64,000 nucleotides of DNA from assembly GCA_016859345.1 (NCBI GenBank), contig CM029124.1, forward strand, positions 19,618,480-19,682,479. Direction: 5' to 3'. Under the pieces are notes generated by a model. That model was not told the DNA's origin and ran no database searches. It saw only the letters and a list, made by a program, of their open reading frames with translations. This document shows, piece by piece, positions 50,501 through 61,600 of this stretch; the stretch's first letter is position 1; each line of letters begins with the position of its first letter. The translations under genes were made by a program, and so were the position numbers. Source of the DNA: Istiophorus platypterus (lineage: Eukaryota > Chordata > Actinopteri > Istiophoriformes > Istiophoridae).

Positions 50501-53500
50501 CATGTTTCAACCCCAGGTTGAAGGGAAATCAAACGGTTTGTATGTAAACTTAATAAAGGGGGAAATAATTCACAAGGTGATTTTTCCCTTTTTCTTTATT
50601 CACTAGTGTAATGATTTATACTAGAGATTGTGTGCCAGTACTTGTCACTGAAAACTCAGCTAGAGGTAGGAGTGAGCAATAATTGGCTTTCCATTGTTTG
50701 CATGATTCAAAAGGTAGGATTTGCTTTGGGGTCGTTCTTGACTCAATCTTAACCTTTGTGACCTGGTCTTCCCTGGGACTGGACTTAAGTGGTGTCATTT
50801 CAGGTTGATCTTACTTGTTGTTGGCATCATTGGCTGTAGCCATGGTCTTAACCCCGTCCACAGCCGAGTTGAAGTCCTTGATGTTCTCTGAAGAGTAGAG
50901 ACCAGAGGGGCTGTTGTACTGGTTAGTCACAACTTTGGAACCAAAACCAGTGAACGGCAGTGCACTCCTGTTGTGGGTTGAGCCTATGTGTTTCACCTCC
51001 TGCAGAAGTGAAAACAAAATTGTTCTGCTTTTTGAGAGTGATCAAGCAAACGTGTGGTGAGTGCAGGTATCTGACGGTCTGAAACATGCAACACACATAG
51101 TATAGACGTGATACAATGGTGGTAGAAACTTTTGACATCTTCAGATGATCTTGAGAGCTTGCACATATGCAAATGTTCGGTTTATATCATGTGGGATGAG
51201 AAACTGCTCACCATTTGTTAACACCCAAACACTAATTCAAACAACATTGTTCAACTGAAAATGTCAAACAGCCCTTTTTTCTCCTTAAACTGCTGCTTCT
51301 AGTTTGATACAGAGTCCCATATAATTTATAAGGATAATGTAGGACCATGGACTCTGGCTTAATTATATCCATCCAGTTAACGGTCTTTAAAGACACGTCA
51401 TGACACTGGCATGCCATCAAAGTGGGCATATAAATACCACCAAATCCAGCTCATGCTTCACAGTGGAAACACAGAAATGCCTCCAAATATAGCTCATGCT
51501 TCAAGCATCTGACATCTAAATTACAGAATATCCTCCAGTTTTTGCAAGCAAGTAAATGTACAAAAAGAAACTGACAATGCTTGCATGGACCAGAGTTACA
51601 ATAGCTTGAAAAGAATGACACAGTAGTTTAAATATATAAAAAAAGTAAAGAAGCATCAAAGTGACAAACCCCAAACATGTGTTTGGATCTTGAAATGATT
51701 TTTTGTTTGTGTGAGAAAAAATATGCAACATCTGTGACATGTGAAACACACAAAGCTTAGGACACATCACACCATTTCCTACATGCATTCAAACTTTGGC
51801 CTCAACTTTCCACTCAGTGGGCAGGAACTGAGGATTGCGTCAGAGCTTGGCTGATAAACTACCGTCTCCTAGGAAACCTCCTGTTGGGAAGTAAACAATG
51901 ACTTCATCATTGGTACCGTCGGGAATAATAATAAAAAAAAACCCACAAGCCTTTGTGGCAGGCGTGGTGGGAAAGGAATGTGCAGGCTTCCAGAAACTAT
52001 ATAGCTACCTGTAAATGAGATTTCTCCCAATATTAATCTAAATGACAGAGTCAAGGGAGTAATATTGAGAATCAAATCCTACATCCAGCTTTGAAGTTGA
52101 TACTCACTCGTGGCTCTGATGCAAGATTCATCTTATATGGATGTGTCCTCCCTTCCTCGGATGAAAGCGGTGACCATAGTTTAGTTTCTGATCTGAGGAA
52201 CAGAGGAAGGAGAAAAGGGCTTGAAAGAAGCCATAATCACATAATAATTCCATAAAATGTTACATGCCTGAATTTTTTTTTTGGTCTGTTTCTGGGTCTT
52301 TTCCTGTGGAGCAGGACATGAACGTGACAATATATCTTTGTCTTTGAATGTAACAGAACCCTTGTAGATAAATTCTTTTGCTTGGCTTCCTCGATGGTTT
52401 ACCCCGTCTGACATTCAACAGATTCTCTCGTAATTGTAAAAGACATTTACTTCAATCTGCTGTCTCTGTTTCAACATCCCTGCTGCTTGAAATCATCTGC
52501 TACCAGAAAGTTATGAGGTAATGCACTGACATGTAACAGAGTTACAACAGAGCTCAGCCCGCGTACAATTCTCAAACTAAAGACTTCAGTAAAAGAAAAT
52601 ACAGCCTGGCCCTTTAAAAAGCATGAATAAACATGATATTGCTTCCTGAACACCTGGATTGTGGGTGAGCTGGCTCATATTACTCAGTGTTTTTCAAGCC
52701 CGCAGCTATGTACCATCAAACTGGCACATGTTGCTACAGCTTACCTGTCTATGGAGAGCACCATCTCCTCTATGCACCCCTTGATCTTGTTCTGCGCCTC
52801 CAAGTGAGTCATGTTCTCTGTCGGCTCTCCGTCAATAGCCAAGATCATGTCTCCAATACAGAGGTTGGCCTGGGCTGCTTTACTCCCGGGAGTGACCTAC
52901 AACACAGGAGATGTCATCAAGAAAACAGCAACAGCTTTAGGGGCTGTATGTGTGCTCGATGAACGCAACACAAGCATTAAATCATTAACAAAGTAAACTT
53001 TTTAAAGATGTGAAACACAAATTTGAAACAGAGTCAAATATATGCCTACGCTTACATTTCCACATGTACTTTGTTAAAGCTTCTCGTATAATCAAAACCT
53101 ACTGCTGCTGCTCCATTTAACTCCGACCTCAGAAGACCTTTACACGAATTTCCTTGTTTACAGCAAACAGGGGCAAAGCCACTGGCTCAGGCCGAGCACT
53201 GCCTGGAGGGCAGCCTCTCTAGCAAAGATAAAGGCTTAAGGCTCACAGCAGACCAAGACTCTGGCACAGTCCAAGAATTCCTAATCACTCTTCCATGGGT
53301 GGAGAGGACCGACCATGGTTTAACAAGATTCCCAATGGGCAGCAGCCTCCACTGAGGCAAAAATACAACGTGGAAAGTCATATTCTGGTTTATTGCTGTC
53401 AAGGGAGTTTGTCACAGCAGAACTTGTGTAATGCTGTATAATAAAACTTCGTGTTAAGGTGCACAATGCTGTCTTAAGGCGACACAACGTGCTGGAAAAG

Positions 53501-54029
53501 CTGTGATCTTAGAAGAAAGAGGAACTTAGGTGCTTATTGACAACGAGGTTTGTCAAAATAAAAGGACATTTCATATTGTTCTTTTGAATTGAAGTTAGGA
53601 CTCCGGCAGACGAGGTGTAGAAGTATAGGAAAGTATAGGAGTGAGGAGATGATGGTGTATTTCATGCTAATCATAGTCGTCCTGTCCCCAGTAATGGGGC
53701 CGCAAACCATCGGATCTGCGTCTAAAGGTGTCGAGGTACAACAGGGGGCAACACCGACACCGCAGCGACGGCTAACGCTAGCTCCGCTGGACCGACACCG
53801 GTCTGGCTCCGGCGGAGCAACGGCTCTACCCCCGGCTAACGTCGACCGGGACCCCGAGGCTCCGGTCTCACAGGAGCCTCGGGGACGGCGTGGTCGGGAC
53901 GAGCCCAGGTGCGTTTCCACCTGATAGCAAACTTACCCGGGAAATAGCCAGCGGCTGCTCGAAGTCCTTTCCCCCGACCAGCCTGAATCCCCAGGGCCCG
54001 GGACCCTGCATCACCACCCGCAGAGGCAT
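47563..54029 (-). CDS. pdlim1: PDZ and LIM domain protein 1 (CLP36), 7 coding exons
   Basis: This cytoskeletal adaptor binds alpha-actinin through its PDZ domain and kinases through LIM, at stress fibres and Z-discs. Exons in order: 54029-53937, 52896-52745, 52192-52108, 50999-50815, 49698-49550, 49318-49201, 47749-47563. The total is 969 bp, 322 aa plus stop (human 329). The PDZ domain covers residues 3-85, with the carboxylate-binding loop GPGPWGFRLVGG, then VTPGSKAAQANLCIGD and NMTHLEAQNKIKGC. The middle has HIGSTHNRSALPF and NQYNSPSGLYSSENI (the ZM/ALP region). A single C-terminal LIM domain keeps all eight zinc ligands: C253, C256, H273, C276, C279, C282, C300, H303. It ends PPEGYDVVTVFPK. 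These words fit PDLIM1 better than PDLIM3 or 4, and sorbs1 next door agrees. The third exon uses the acceptor at 52194-52193; another AG five bases further in would break the frame. Confidence 0.95.
47826..48165. mobile_element. Non-autonomous transposon-derived repeat in the last pdlim1 intron
   Basis: The words 'gagctacactacataacta', 'ctgctataagagccttaac', tctggacctggctgcagaga, 'acctggctcgcagcctgag' and gtgttggatggggttgaggt occur in the order found in a very abundant teleost repeat, usually regarded as DNA-transposon derived. It has no coding capacity. Ends are approximate and the superfamily was not assigned. Confidence 0.6.
53589..53924 (+). CDS. Unidentified frame with signal-peptide-like start, antisense in pdlim1 intron 1
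   Basis: The plus-strand frame codes for 111 aa. From the internal methionine at 53652 it reads MMVYFMLIIVVLSPVMG, a strongly hydrophobic stretch preceded by basic residues. A polar tail rich in Pro, Gly and Arg follows, with a dibasic cluster GRRGRDEP. The frame meets a good splice donor (cccag|gtgcgt at 53908-53914) 11 bases before its stop, so it could be the first exon of a secreted or membrane protein. Against this, the region is GC-rich, the minus strand is also open over 53534-53920, no second exon was found, and I do not recognise the peptide. It lies wholly inside pdlim1 intron 1, on the other strand. Confidence 0.2.
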   Translation: MKLGLRQTRCRSIGKYRSEEMMVYFMLIIVVLSPVMGPQTIGSASKGVEVQQGATPTPQRRLTLAPLDRHRSGSGGATALPPANVDRDPEAPVSQEPRGRRGRDEPRCVST

Positions 54030-54260
54030 GTCCGTCGGTGCCGCTTCGCTTCTTCGTCTTCTACAGGCGGAGGCGTCCGTGGTTCAACCCCGCGTTTAAA
54101 GATCCGGCTGAGACCACAAGTGCGCTTCCTCCGGCCTGGGACATGTGCAGTGATCGACGGGCACAAAGGCTGCTGCGGGTCGGCGGCGCTGGAGGAGGAG
54201 CTGACGCTCCGCTCACGGGCCGACGAATAGAGTTTGAAGTTTCCTCTCTGATAAAGTAAG
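53690..54260. promoter_or_regulatory. pdlim1: CpG island at the pdlim1 promoter
   Basis: Dense CpG over pdlim1 exon 1, the start of intron 1 and the 5' flank. A second GC-rich patch at 54650-54830 may be a further promoter or 5'UTR element. No TATA box is apparent. Confidence 0.65.
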
Positions 54261-54299
54261 AGGCCGAAGATCGCGCGTCGGGAAGAGGAATCACTTCGT

Positions 54300-54418
54300 C
54301 GCATGTGTGAGTGTACGAGAGTGTATGTGAGTGTGTCTGTGTGAGTGTGTCTGTGTGTGTGTGTCTGTGTGTGTGTGTCTGTGTGTGTGTGTCTGTGTGT
54401 GTGTGTGTGTGTGTGTGA
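54300..54418. repeat. (GT)n / (GTGTCT)n microsatellite
   Basis: GT dinucleotides interrupted regularly by CT and GA, giving a higher-order unit near 10 bp (gtgtgtgtct). It sits about 270-390 bp upstream of the pdlim1 start codon. Confidence 0.95.
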
Positions 54419-55219
54419 AGGGAAAAGTTGACCATGCACGACAGTAGTTACTGCAAGGACGTTTTTGCATCAATTCATTAACAGATTCAAAGAATCATTT
54501 TTTACTTTTTTCTATATATATATACATATATATATGTAAAGTGAGAGAGAGCATGTTGAACACGTATTGTCCTCCTTGTTTGAGGCTATAAAGTTTGACT
54601 TGTTTAACGTTACACGGTTTTCCTTGTGAATATCACTCGCAGCACACACCTGGGAAAACGCAGCCCCTAAAGCGTCCGTCCGACGGGCCTCGACTCTCCC
54701 CGCGGCGAAAACGGCGTCGAAAGCGGAGCGGAGTGGCGCCTCGCCGTCGCCCCGCCGCTCTCTGACGGCCTCCGCTGTTTGCTTTAGAGACGTGAGCCCG
54801 CCGGCGCGTCACCGTGTTGAAAGCGAGCTGACCATGTATGGTAGAGCTACATCCCAGCGTGAGGAATGCGCCGCTCCCAGACCTTGAATTCCTGCCAGGG
54901 GATCTCTGCTAAAAGTGGAGAGAAAGAGCTCAGGGCGCACAGGCTGAATGAAAACACGTCCCTTCGTGCGGGGTTTCCATTTATCCACGTCGGGGCCTTC
55001 CGGCAAACCAGCGAGGTCCTCGAAACTGTTGGTTTTGAAGCGAACCCTTATGTTATAGAAGATCTTTCAAGTGTGAAGGACTTTTGCGCCTGATTGTTAT
55101 GGCTGTAAAAACACATCAACATCATAACCCATCTGATATCCGTACGATACTCCATAGTATTCGTGTAACCTGGCTGCCATTACACAAGTTCTCCTCATTT
55201 ATTACAAGCTTATTTCTTG

Positions 55220-55262
<43 letters not shown>

Positions 55263-55352
55263 GTCAATCAGTCAATCAATCAATCAGTCTCTAATATCAT
55301 TCGGATCCTTGCCGGAAATCAAAGCAGATGAAACACAAAATGGTTTAAATGT
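54419..55352. other. pdlim1-sorbs1 spacer
   Basis: No exon recognised. Contains a TATA dinucleotide patch (54513-54540), a CpG-rich patch (54650-54830) and a TCAA tetranucleotide repeat (55221-55289). Confidence 0.55.
55221..55289. repeat. (CAAT)n tetranucleotide repeat
   Basis: About 17 units of caat/cagt, just beyond the sorbs1 3' end. Confidence 0.95.
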
Positions 55353-55358
55353 TTTATT
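55353..55358 (-). terminator. sorbs1: Candidate distal sorbs1 poly(A) signal (AATAAA)
   Basis: The plus strand reads tttatt within gttttattaaat. It lies 3.3 kb past the sorbs1 stop codon; T-rich hexamers near 56006-56020 are alternatives. Confidence 0.4.
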
Positions 55359-58300
55359 AAATATTGCATAATACCGAAGTCACAGCAGTGTATAGTATCT
55401 TTACTTTAATATTGTCAATCTAACAGCACTGCAATTTAAGCAAACAAACCAAACCTGTTGCAGGTTGTGCGTCTCATTAAACTAGTCCATTCTTATGATT
55501 ATTAATCATTAAGGTGAAGCATTGTGTCACACTTTTAGGTACTTGCACAGTAACTGGCAATTTCTTAGTAAAATGTCCTCCCATCACAGAGACTAGGACA
55601 AATGGGAAAACCATGGTTACATTAAATATGTCATGGATACATTTCAGTGACCCCCCCCCCCCAAAAAAAAACCAACCAAAAAACAAAAAACAAAAAATTA
55701 AATGAAAATGAGGCACAATGTTGCATCTAACATAAGGCATTATGATCCTCACAAATGGCAGCATAATGTTCATATGCGTTCATATAATGTTCCTGTGCTC
55801 AGTAATGCTCCACTCTGTGCTTTGCCCTAAAATCCTTCAGGTAAATAATCCGCTGCAAATGACTAAGAGCTTAATCTGACACGCCCATTCCTCGCAGTCT
55901 ACTTTTTTTTTTTTTTAATTTTACATATTTACAGTCATTCTTGTGTCGCGCTGCTCAATAGTCTTCATGTTCATTCAGGATGAAAACTCAAATTTTTTTT
56001 TTTTTTATTTTTATTTTTTTTTTACAAATTATGTGCACACTGTCTGCGCCATATCATATATTCATACATTCATACATCCTGTGTTTTTTGTGGAGCACAG
56101 TATCAAATAAACAATCTATAGTGAGTTGTGTTGTTACTAAAATGAGTGATTGTGTAAGACCCCCATATGGTTTTGTGTGTTTAAGACAGAATAAACCTTC
56201 TCTCCTTTTGTTCTGTCAGGGAAGAAAAACTGTTGTGGACAAGCCTACAGGTCAACAGACTCCCAACCAATCAGCACAGAGAAAATGTTTAGCCACCAGT
56301 GGAGGGTGAAACAAAATACCTGAACATTACATCAGTGCTATACAAGCAAACTCAAAATGCAGTGTATTATATTATGTGTTTTATCTTGCTGCTACTGTAG
56401 TCCCTCACTGATGTTGGCAGAATCGTTAGTGGTGATCTGCAGAGGAAGAAACACCTGATTTTGTCTCAACCTCAAACCTTACAGAGGATGAAACACTGAT
56501 TGCTGCTGAATTTTGTTAAATTAATTGTACTTCATCAATTATTAAACTTCAAACTGCTTACAGCTTCACACCATGTTCAAGTCAGGTCATCGTTTATCAT
56601 TGCTGCACAACTGTTGCACATTCAGATGCAAAGACCAAAGATATAGTAAACATATGCTTTTAGACCTAGTGAGTGTTACGTTTTATCTTTCTATACATCA
56701 CATTGTGTTTCAGATTGTGTGTACTCAGACAATCATAAAGAGCTACTCTTAAAGGTAGGATCCCTGACAGACTGGCACCTTTTGATTGGAAATGCATGGA
56801 CTGGGAAAAGGATTCAACTTCAGCTACTCGGTGCTTCGGACAGCTAACGACACCGGCCCTAAACTAAATGGACTTAAAATACTTTTGTAGTAATTGTGCT
56901 ACAAACTACACCCATCCACTGCTCTCAGCAGGTCTTGACAAGCACTAAGAATTATTTGCAAGTACTATTTGAAAGCACATTGTAGTGTCTGATGACGACA
57001 AGGAATTTCATGAAAACACAAGCAGAGAAAAACAATGGTTATCATCTGTGCTTGCAGAAGGGCCTATTCCGACAGTGTTTGTCACTGGATCTGGTGGTGC
57101 TGGAGAAGCGGGAGCTCTGTGCTGCAGGAAGACGGCTCTGATCCCTCCGATAGCAGAATTCAAACCAATCTCTTCCATCAGGGAGCTATTGGAGCTCAAA
57201 GAGCAGCCTGTTAACCCTGCATTCTTTTCTTTTTTCTTTACACTAAATGCAGTAAACAGAGACATTAGTTAATAGTGTTTCATGCTCCAATTTGATTTGT
57301 TGATCTCTCATTGATTTTATAGTGCATGCTGTACTAATGCTGACCTTATATTATCGGAATCATTCCACTAACTGTATTACCTAAGTTGTAGTCATTATAT
57401 ATGAAAATATGCAGCCATATTTGAAAGGCCTCTTTAAGTTTTCTGTACACATTTACACGACTAAAACATATAATCTTATCCGTAAGGACATGGTTAAATC
57501 AATATCAATATCCTTTTAAAATCAGAGATTATTTTCTAAGACACCTTGCTGGCTTTAATTTAATACATTAGACAGCTTTTTGTGTCATCACTGATTAATC
57601 TTCTGTTATATTTGTTAGGTGGGATTTCCCTAAATTACCAAACAGGAAGTTAAGTGCTACCACGCCTGTCCTGTAGTTGAGCTGGAGCCTGGTGTCTACC
57701 ACCAGCTACCTTCCGGGCATCAGCCATCAGCAAACACAGTTTACTGCTATTTCAGCAGAGCAGGATAAGGGACAAATAAATAGTTTCTGAAAATATAGGA
57801 TGTGCATATACACAGTTACTCTTCAGTTTTATGAGACATGCAACACGGGTTCTCTGTTTGTGTTTGATTTGGTAACTGAGAAAAAGAGAGGCTAACAATA
57901 CACTTAAATATTTTAGTGTTCCTAGTCATGCACATGACTGTTGTAGCTGTTGTCATTTTTTAAAATCTAATCTCAGGAAAATTGTCTGTTGGACAAGAGG
58001 AGTCCAAGATGAGCCACCACATTAAACTCTACACATGTATGGTAAGTTGATCCAAACACTGAAGGCTTTTCTTCTGGGAGTTCTATCAAAAGAAGGTGAT
58101 TTTTTTTTTAAGGTGATGCACGGTTTGCATCATACTTAGCTAACCATGTTACACACCTATGGTCCTGAAAGGTAGCTCGTGACAAACCACTCCAACCCCA
58201 CATCACATCAAAATACATTCTGATTCCTCCAAAGTCCAGTTTGGATGATAAGATCCTCTCTATGATCCATAAACACTGCTCTGCTACCAGCCTCCAGACT

Positions 58301-58663
58301 AAGGTGCTACGTAAACACTTGTGCATTGTAAAATTACATGGACAAAATGGAAGCTATTATCTGTACAATAAAAGCTAATTTGCGGTAGGTTTTCACAGAG
58401 AAATATCACATGTGGAAATGGACGTATTCTGTTGAGAAGTGTGTAAATTGCAATCAAGGTGTACACCATGTTGAGGTTTGGGCAGTTAACTGTCTCTGTC
58501 TTCGCCTCGTGCAGTTTGACATACCTCAAGCAAACTGATCACTTTCCCCCAGACAAAATGGATTTGCCTGGCTAAATGACTATTCTAACCAGCAGCCATG
58601 CGCGATAGTAATGACTTCCCAAGCTTGGCAGGCAACCATGTGTTATAGCCAGATTAGATATCT
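55359..58663 (-). other. sorbs1: Probable sorbs1 3'UTR
   Basis: Sequence downstream of the sorbs1 stop codon without recognisable exons. It includes homopolymer tracts (C/A run at 55650-55690, T runs at 55901-55920 and 55991-56025). A minus-strand frame at 57008-57265 is GC-richer than its surroundings but lacks splice sites and familiar motifs. Confidence 0.45.
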
Positions 58664-61600
58664 TTACAGTTTCATCTCCTTCACATAATTCCCAGGGAAA
58701 GTCCCAAACTGTTTTGTCCTCTTCGAGGTACCTGAAGAGAAAGAGAAAGAGAAAGAGAAAGCGTTATCAGGAAAAAGAGAGTAAAATGATTCTTTTTCAC
58801 TTGAAAGGCTAAACTGACCTGGATTTTAGTACAAACTAACACCTTTGAGCTATGTTTAACATTCAGTGCAAAGCCTGAGCATGTCCATTACACTCAATCA
58901 TCCACTGGCATTCTTTAGAAACCCAATATGGAAGGATGTGACACGTTGAAGATAACTCTATTCTCCAAGAGCCCTGACCACGCAAATTCCACATGTGCAG
59001 TCCTTTACTGTCATTCTGTGGAAATCCTATATAGATGAATGTGACACAGTGACTGTTACTGCATCTCTAAAGAATCTATCCCGGGGCCTGAGGCACATAC
59101 CGACAAACCAGCCGTCGTCGCATTTCTCCATGACGCTGACGAGATCTCCTTCCTGCAGCTCCAGCTCGTCGTCATTCTGTGGCATGTAACTGTACAAAGC
59201 CTGGAAACTGGAGCAGGATACAAAGTTAAATTAGTGCATTTGAAAAGCTGAGAAGACACAAAACTATGAAATAAAGAAAAAAGTGTGGGTGTCAAACTAA
59301 AACACAGATCTTACTCACATTCCACAGTTGAGACGACTGGGCTCTGGACTGCTGCTGTGGGACTGGGGTTGCTGGGAAATGATGAGAGATTGTTTACTGG
59401 GGTGGGGGTGCAGTCTATGGACAGAGTCATGAGGGTGGTGGGGCAGGGTGCTGCAGTACCTCACCGAGGTCTCAGCTATATTCAAGATCTCATTACACAC
59501 TGCCTCCTAGTAGTAGTAGGTGAAGTCGTCAGAAAAAGACAGACAGCGGGCCCACAGGGAGTCCCAGAGGAGGCCGAGGTGAGGTTGAGGGGGGAGGTGA
59601 GGAGTTAGAGAGGGAGGGGGACGAAGAACGCGACAGGAAGGTGGGTCCAGTGAGTAGCAGGGAAGAAAAGGAAGTGATCCGTTAAAAGCCAGGAGGCCAG
59701 GAGAAAAAACAGGGGAGATGTTGGGTGGGCCCAGGAAGAGACGCATGAAAAGGCAAGACACCAGAGTGAGAGCATGAAGACAGGAAACATGAAACATTAG
59801 TTCCCTTTTACAAGATTCTATTCAGTGTCAACATGCAGTATTAAAGGGAAGCTAAAGGAATACTTTGACATTGTGGGTAATACTCATATTTTATGTCTTC
59901 AATGATTTTTTCAGTCCCCTTTAATCCACTTTAAAGTTTCTCCATAAATGTGCTCTCATGTGGCTGCGGAACAACATGTTCAGACAACCGATTATCAGCC
60001 AGACAGAAATGTGAATGAGTTATTTGTCTGGGAAAGTCCTTCTCCTTATTTCTGTTGTAAATGACTTAACTTGACTAGATCTGATGCATACTGAGGAGAT
60101 GATAGCAGCTTCAAAAATTCTTATAAATCTGGTTGGTGGCAATGAAGTTTAGCCTGACTTGATTTTTAAAATTGTATAAATATGTAAATAATTATGCTAT
60201 GACGTCAAGGATATGCAAATTAGCTTATGACATAATCTAGCAACATCTTGTGACCCTCCGAGCGGACTTTAGCTACTAACCTTTGATAATAGTAGGAAAC
60301 ACTGGTGATGATAAGACTCCCTGAAATAACTGCACTCAGCCTAGAATTTGTGTCCCTCATAACACCCAAAATCCTTTTTTGTATGGATTACACAAACTTT
60401 AAGAGGTGCCTGTAGGTGGATCTTACTCCAGTCTTTACGCTGCTAAACCACTGACCACTTCTCATTTACCTTTTAGCAAGAGAGACAAATTTTATTTCCC
60501 CAAAATATCGAACTATTCCTTCAACTAAAGGAGAAGAAAATATCACGTTTCTAACATGTAGCACAAATGTAGAAGACATAATGGGAGGTAAAGATGATGT
60601 GAGTCAAATGGATCTTCCAGGGCGAAGGGTTGCGGAGTTAAACAGATAAAGAACTCACTCTAAAATTTCACATTGTTTTTGTAAATCTCCAGTGGAGTTC
60701 CAAGGAAACTCAGTACCACCTTACCGCAAAAGAGTTAACGTTGTTGTTATCCTGGATGTCAAACAGCATCACAGGGCTTCTGGAGCTCCGTCCATGAAGG
60801 TCAGCCTCATTCTTAACAAACTGCAACACAAAAATGTCATGTCAGCCTGGATATTTCAAGATGAAAGCTTTCCTCTGGCGAACGCACCTCATAGCCACCT
60901 GCTGCAAAAAATTACTGTCATACTTCAGAGACAGTCAGCATACTTCCTTGTAGGTGAAAATTTTAACCTTGCAGCAGCTTTTGAAACAGAAGCCAACACG
61001 TGAAATCTATATATACTCACTAATAAATATGTCACTGTCCTAAGAAAATTTCCAACCTTCAGTGGCATCCATGTTCTGAAATCTCAACATGGAACAACAA
61101 CATGCAACCATATGTTGAATTTATGACAAAAAATTAAGACAAAGTAGCTTGAGCTATCAGATAAATCCAGGAAATGCAAGTACAATAGCTCCTCTTACAG
61201 TCCTTTACAGTAATGACATCTGAAACTGAACTACATAAACCCCAGCTGAGTGTGAATGATTGGCGTGTAAGTAGCACACACACAACAACATGCAGCCTTT
61301 AGTAGTGTGACAAGGTTTAACTTAATCTGCCTTTACCAAACCAGCAGAATCGCTCTTCAAAGGGCTAAAATCAACTTCAGGTCAAATCTACTAGTTAGTC
61401 ACATCTCCAGTGCTTCATCAAACTCTGTTTTAGGCAATAAGACTGTGGCCAAAAGCCCATGTTCCAGAGTGAGACTCACTGACGCAACACCGCACACCAT
61501 GCAGAAGATACCTCTGCAGGGCTATTTCGCCTGCTGCCTGTGGCTGCACGGCCCCTGTCCCCCTCTGTGCCATCCCCCTCTGTCAACTCCTTCTCCCCCC

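Noticed and set aside
52187..52192. Alternative pdlim1 acceptor AG at 52189-52188
   Set aside because: Using it gives an in-frame stop soon after the junction with the previous exon; the AG at 52194-52193 restores R-S-E-T-K-L-W-S-P.
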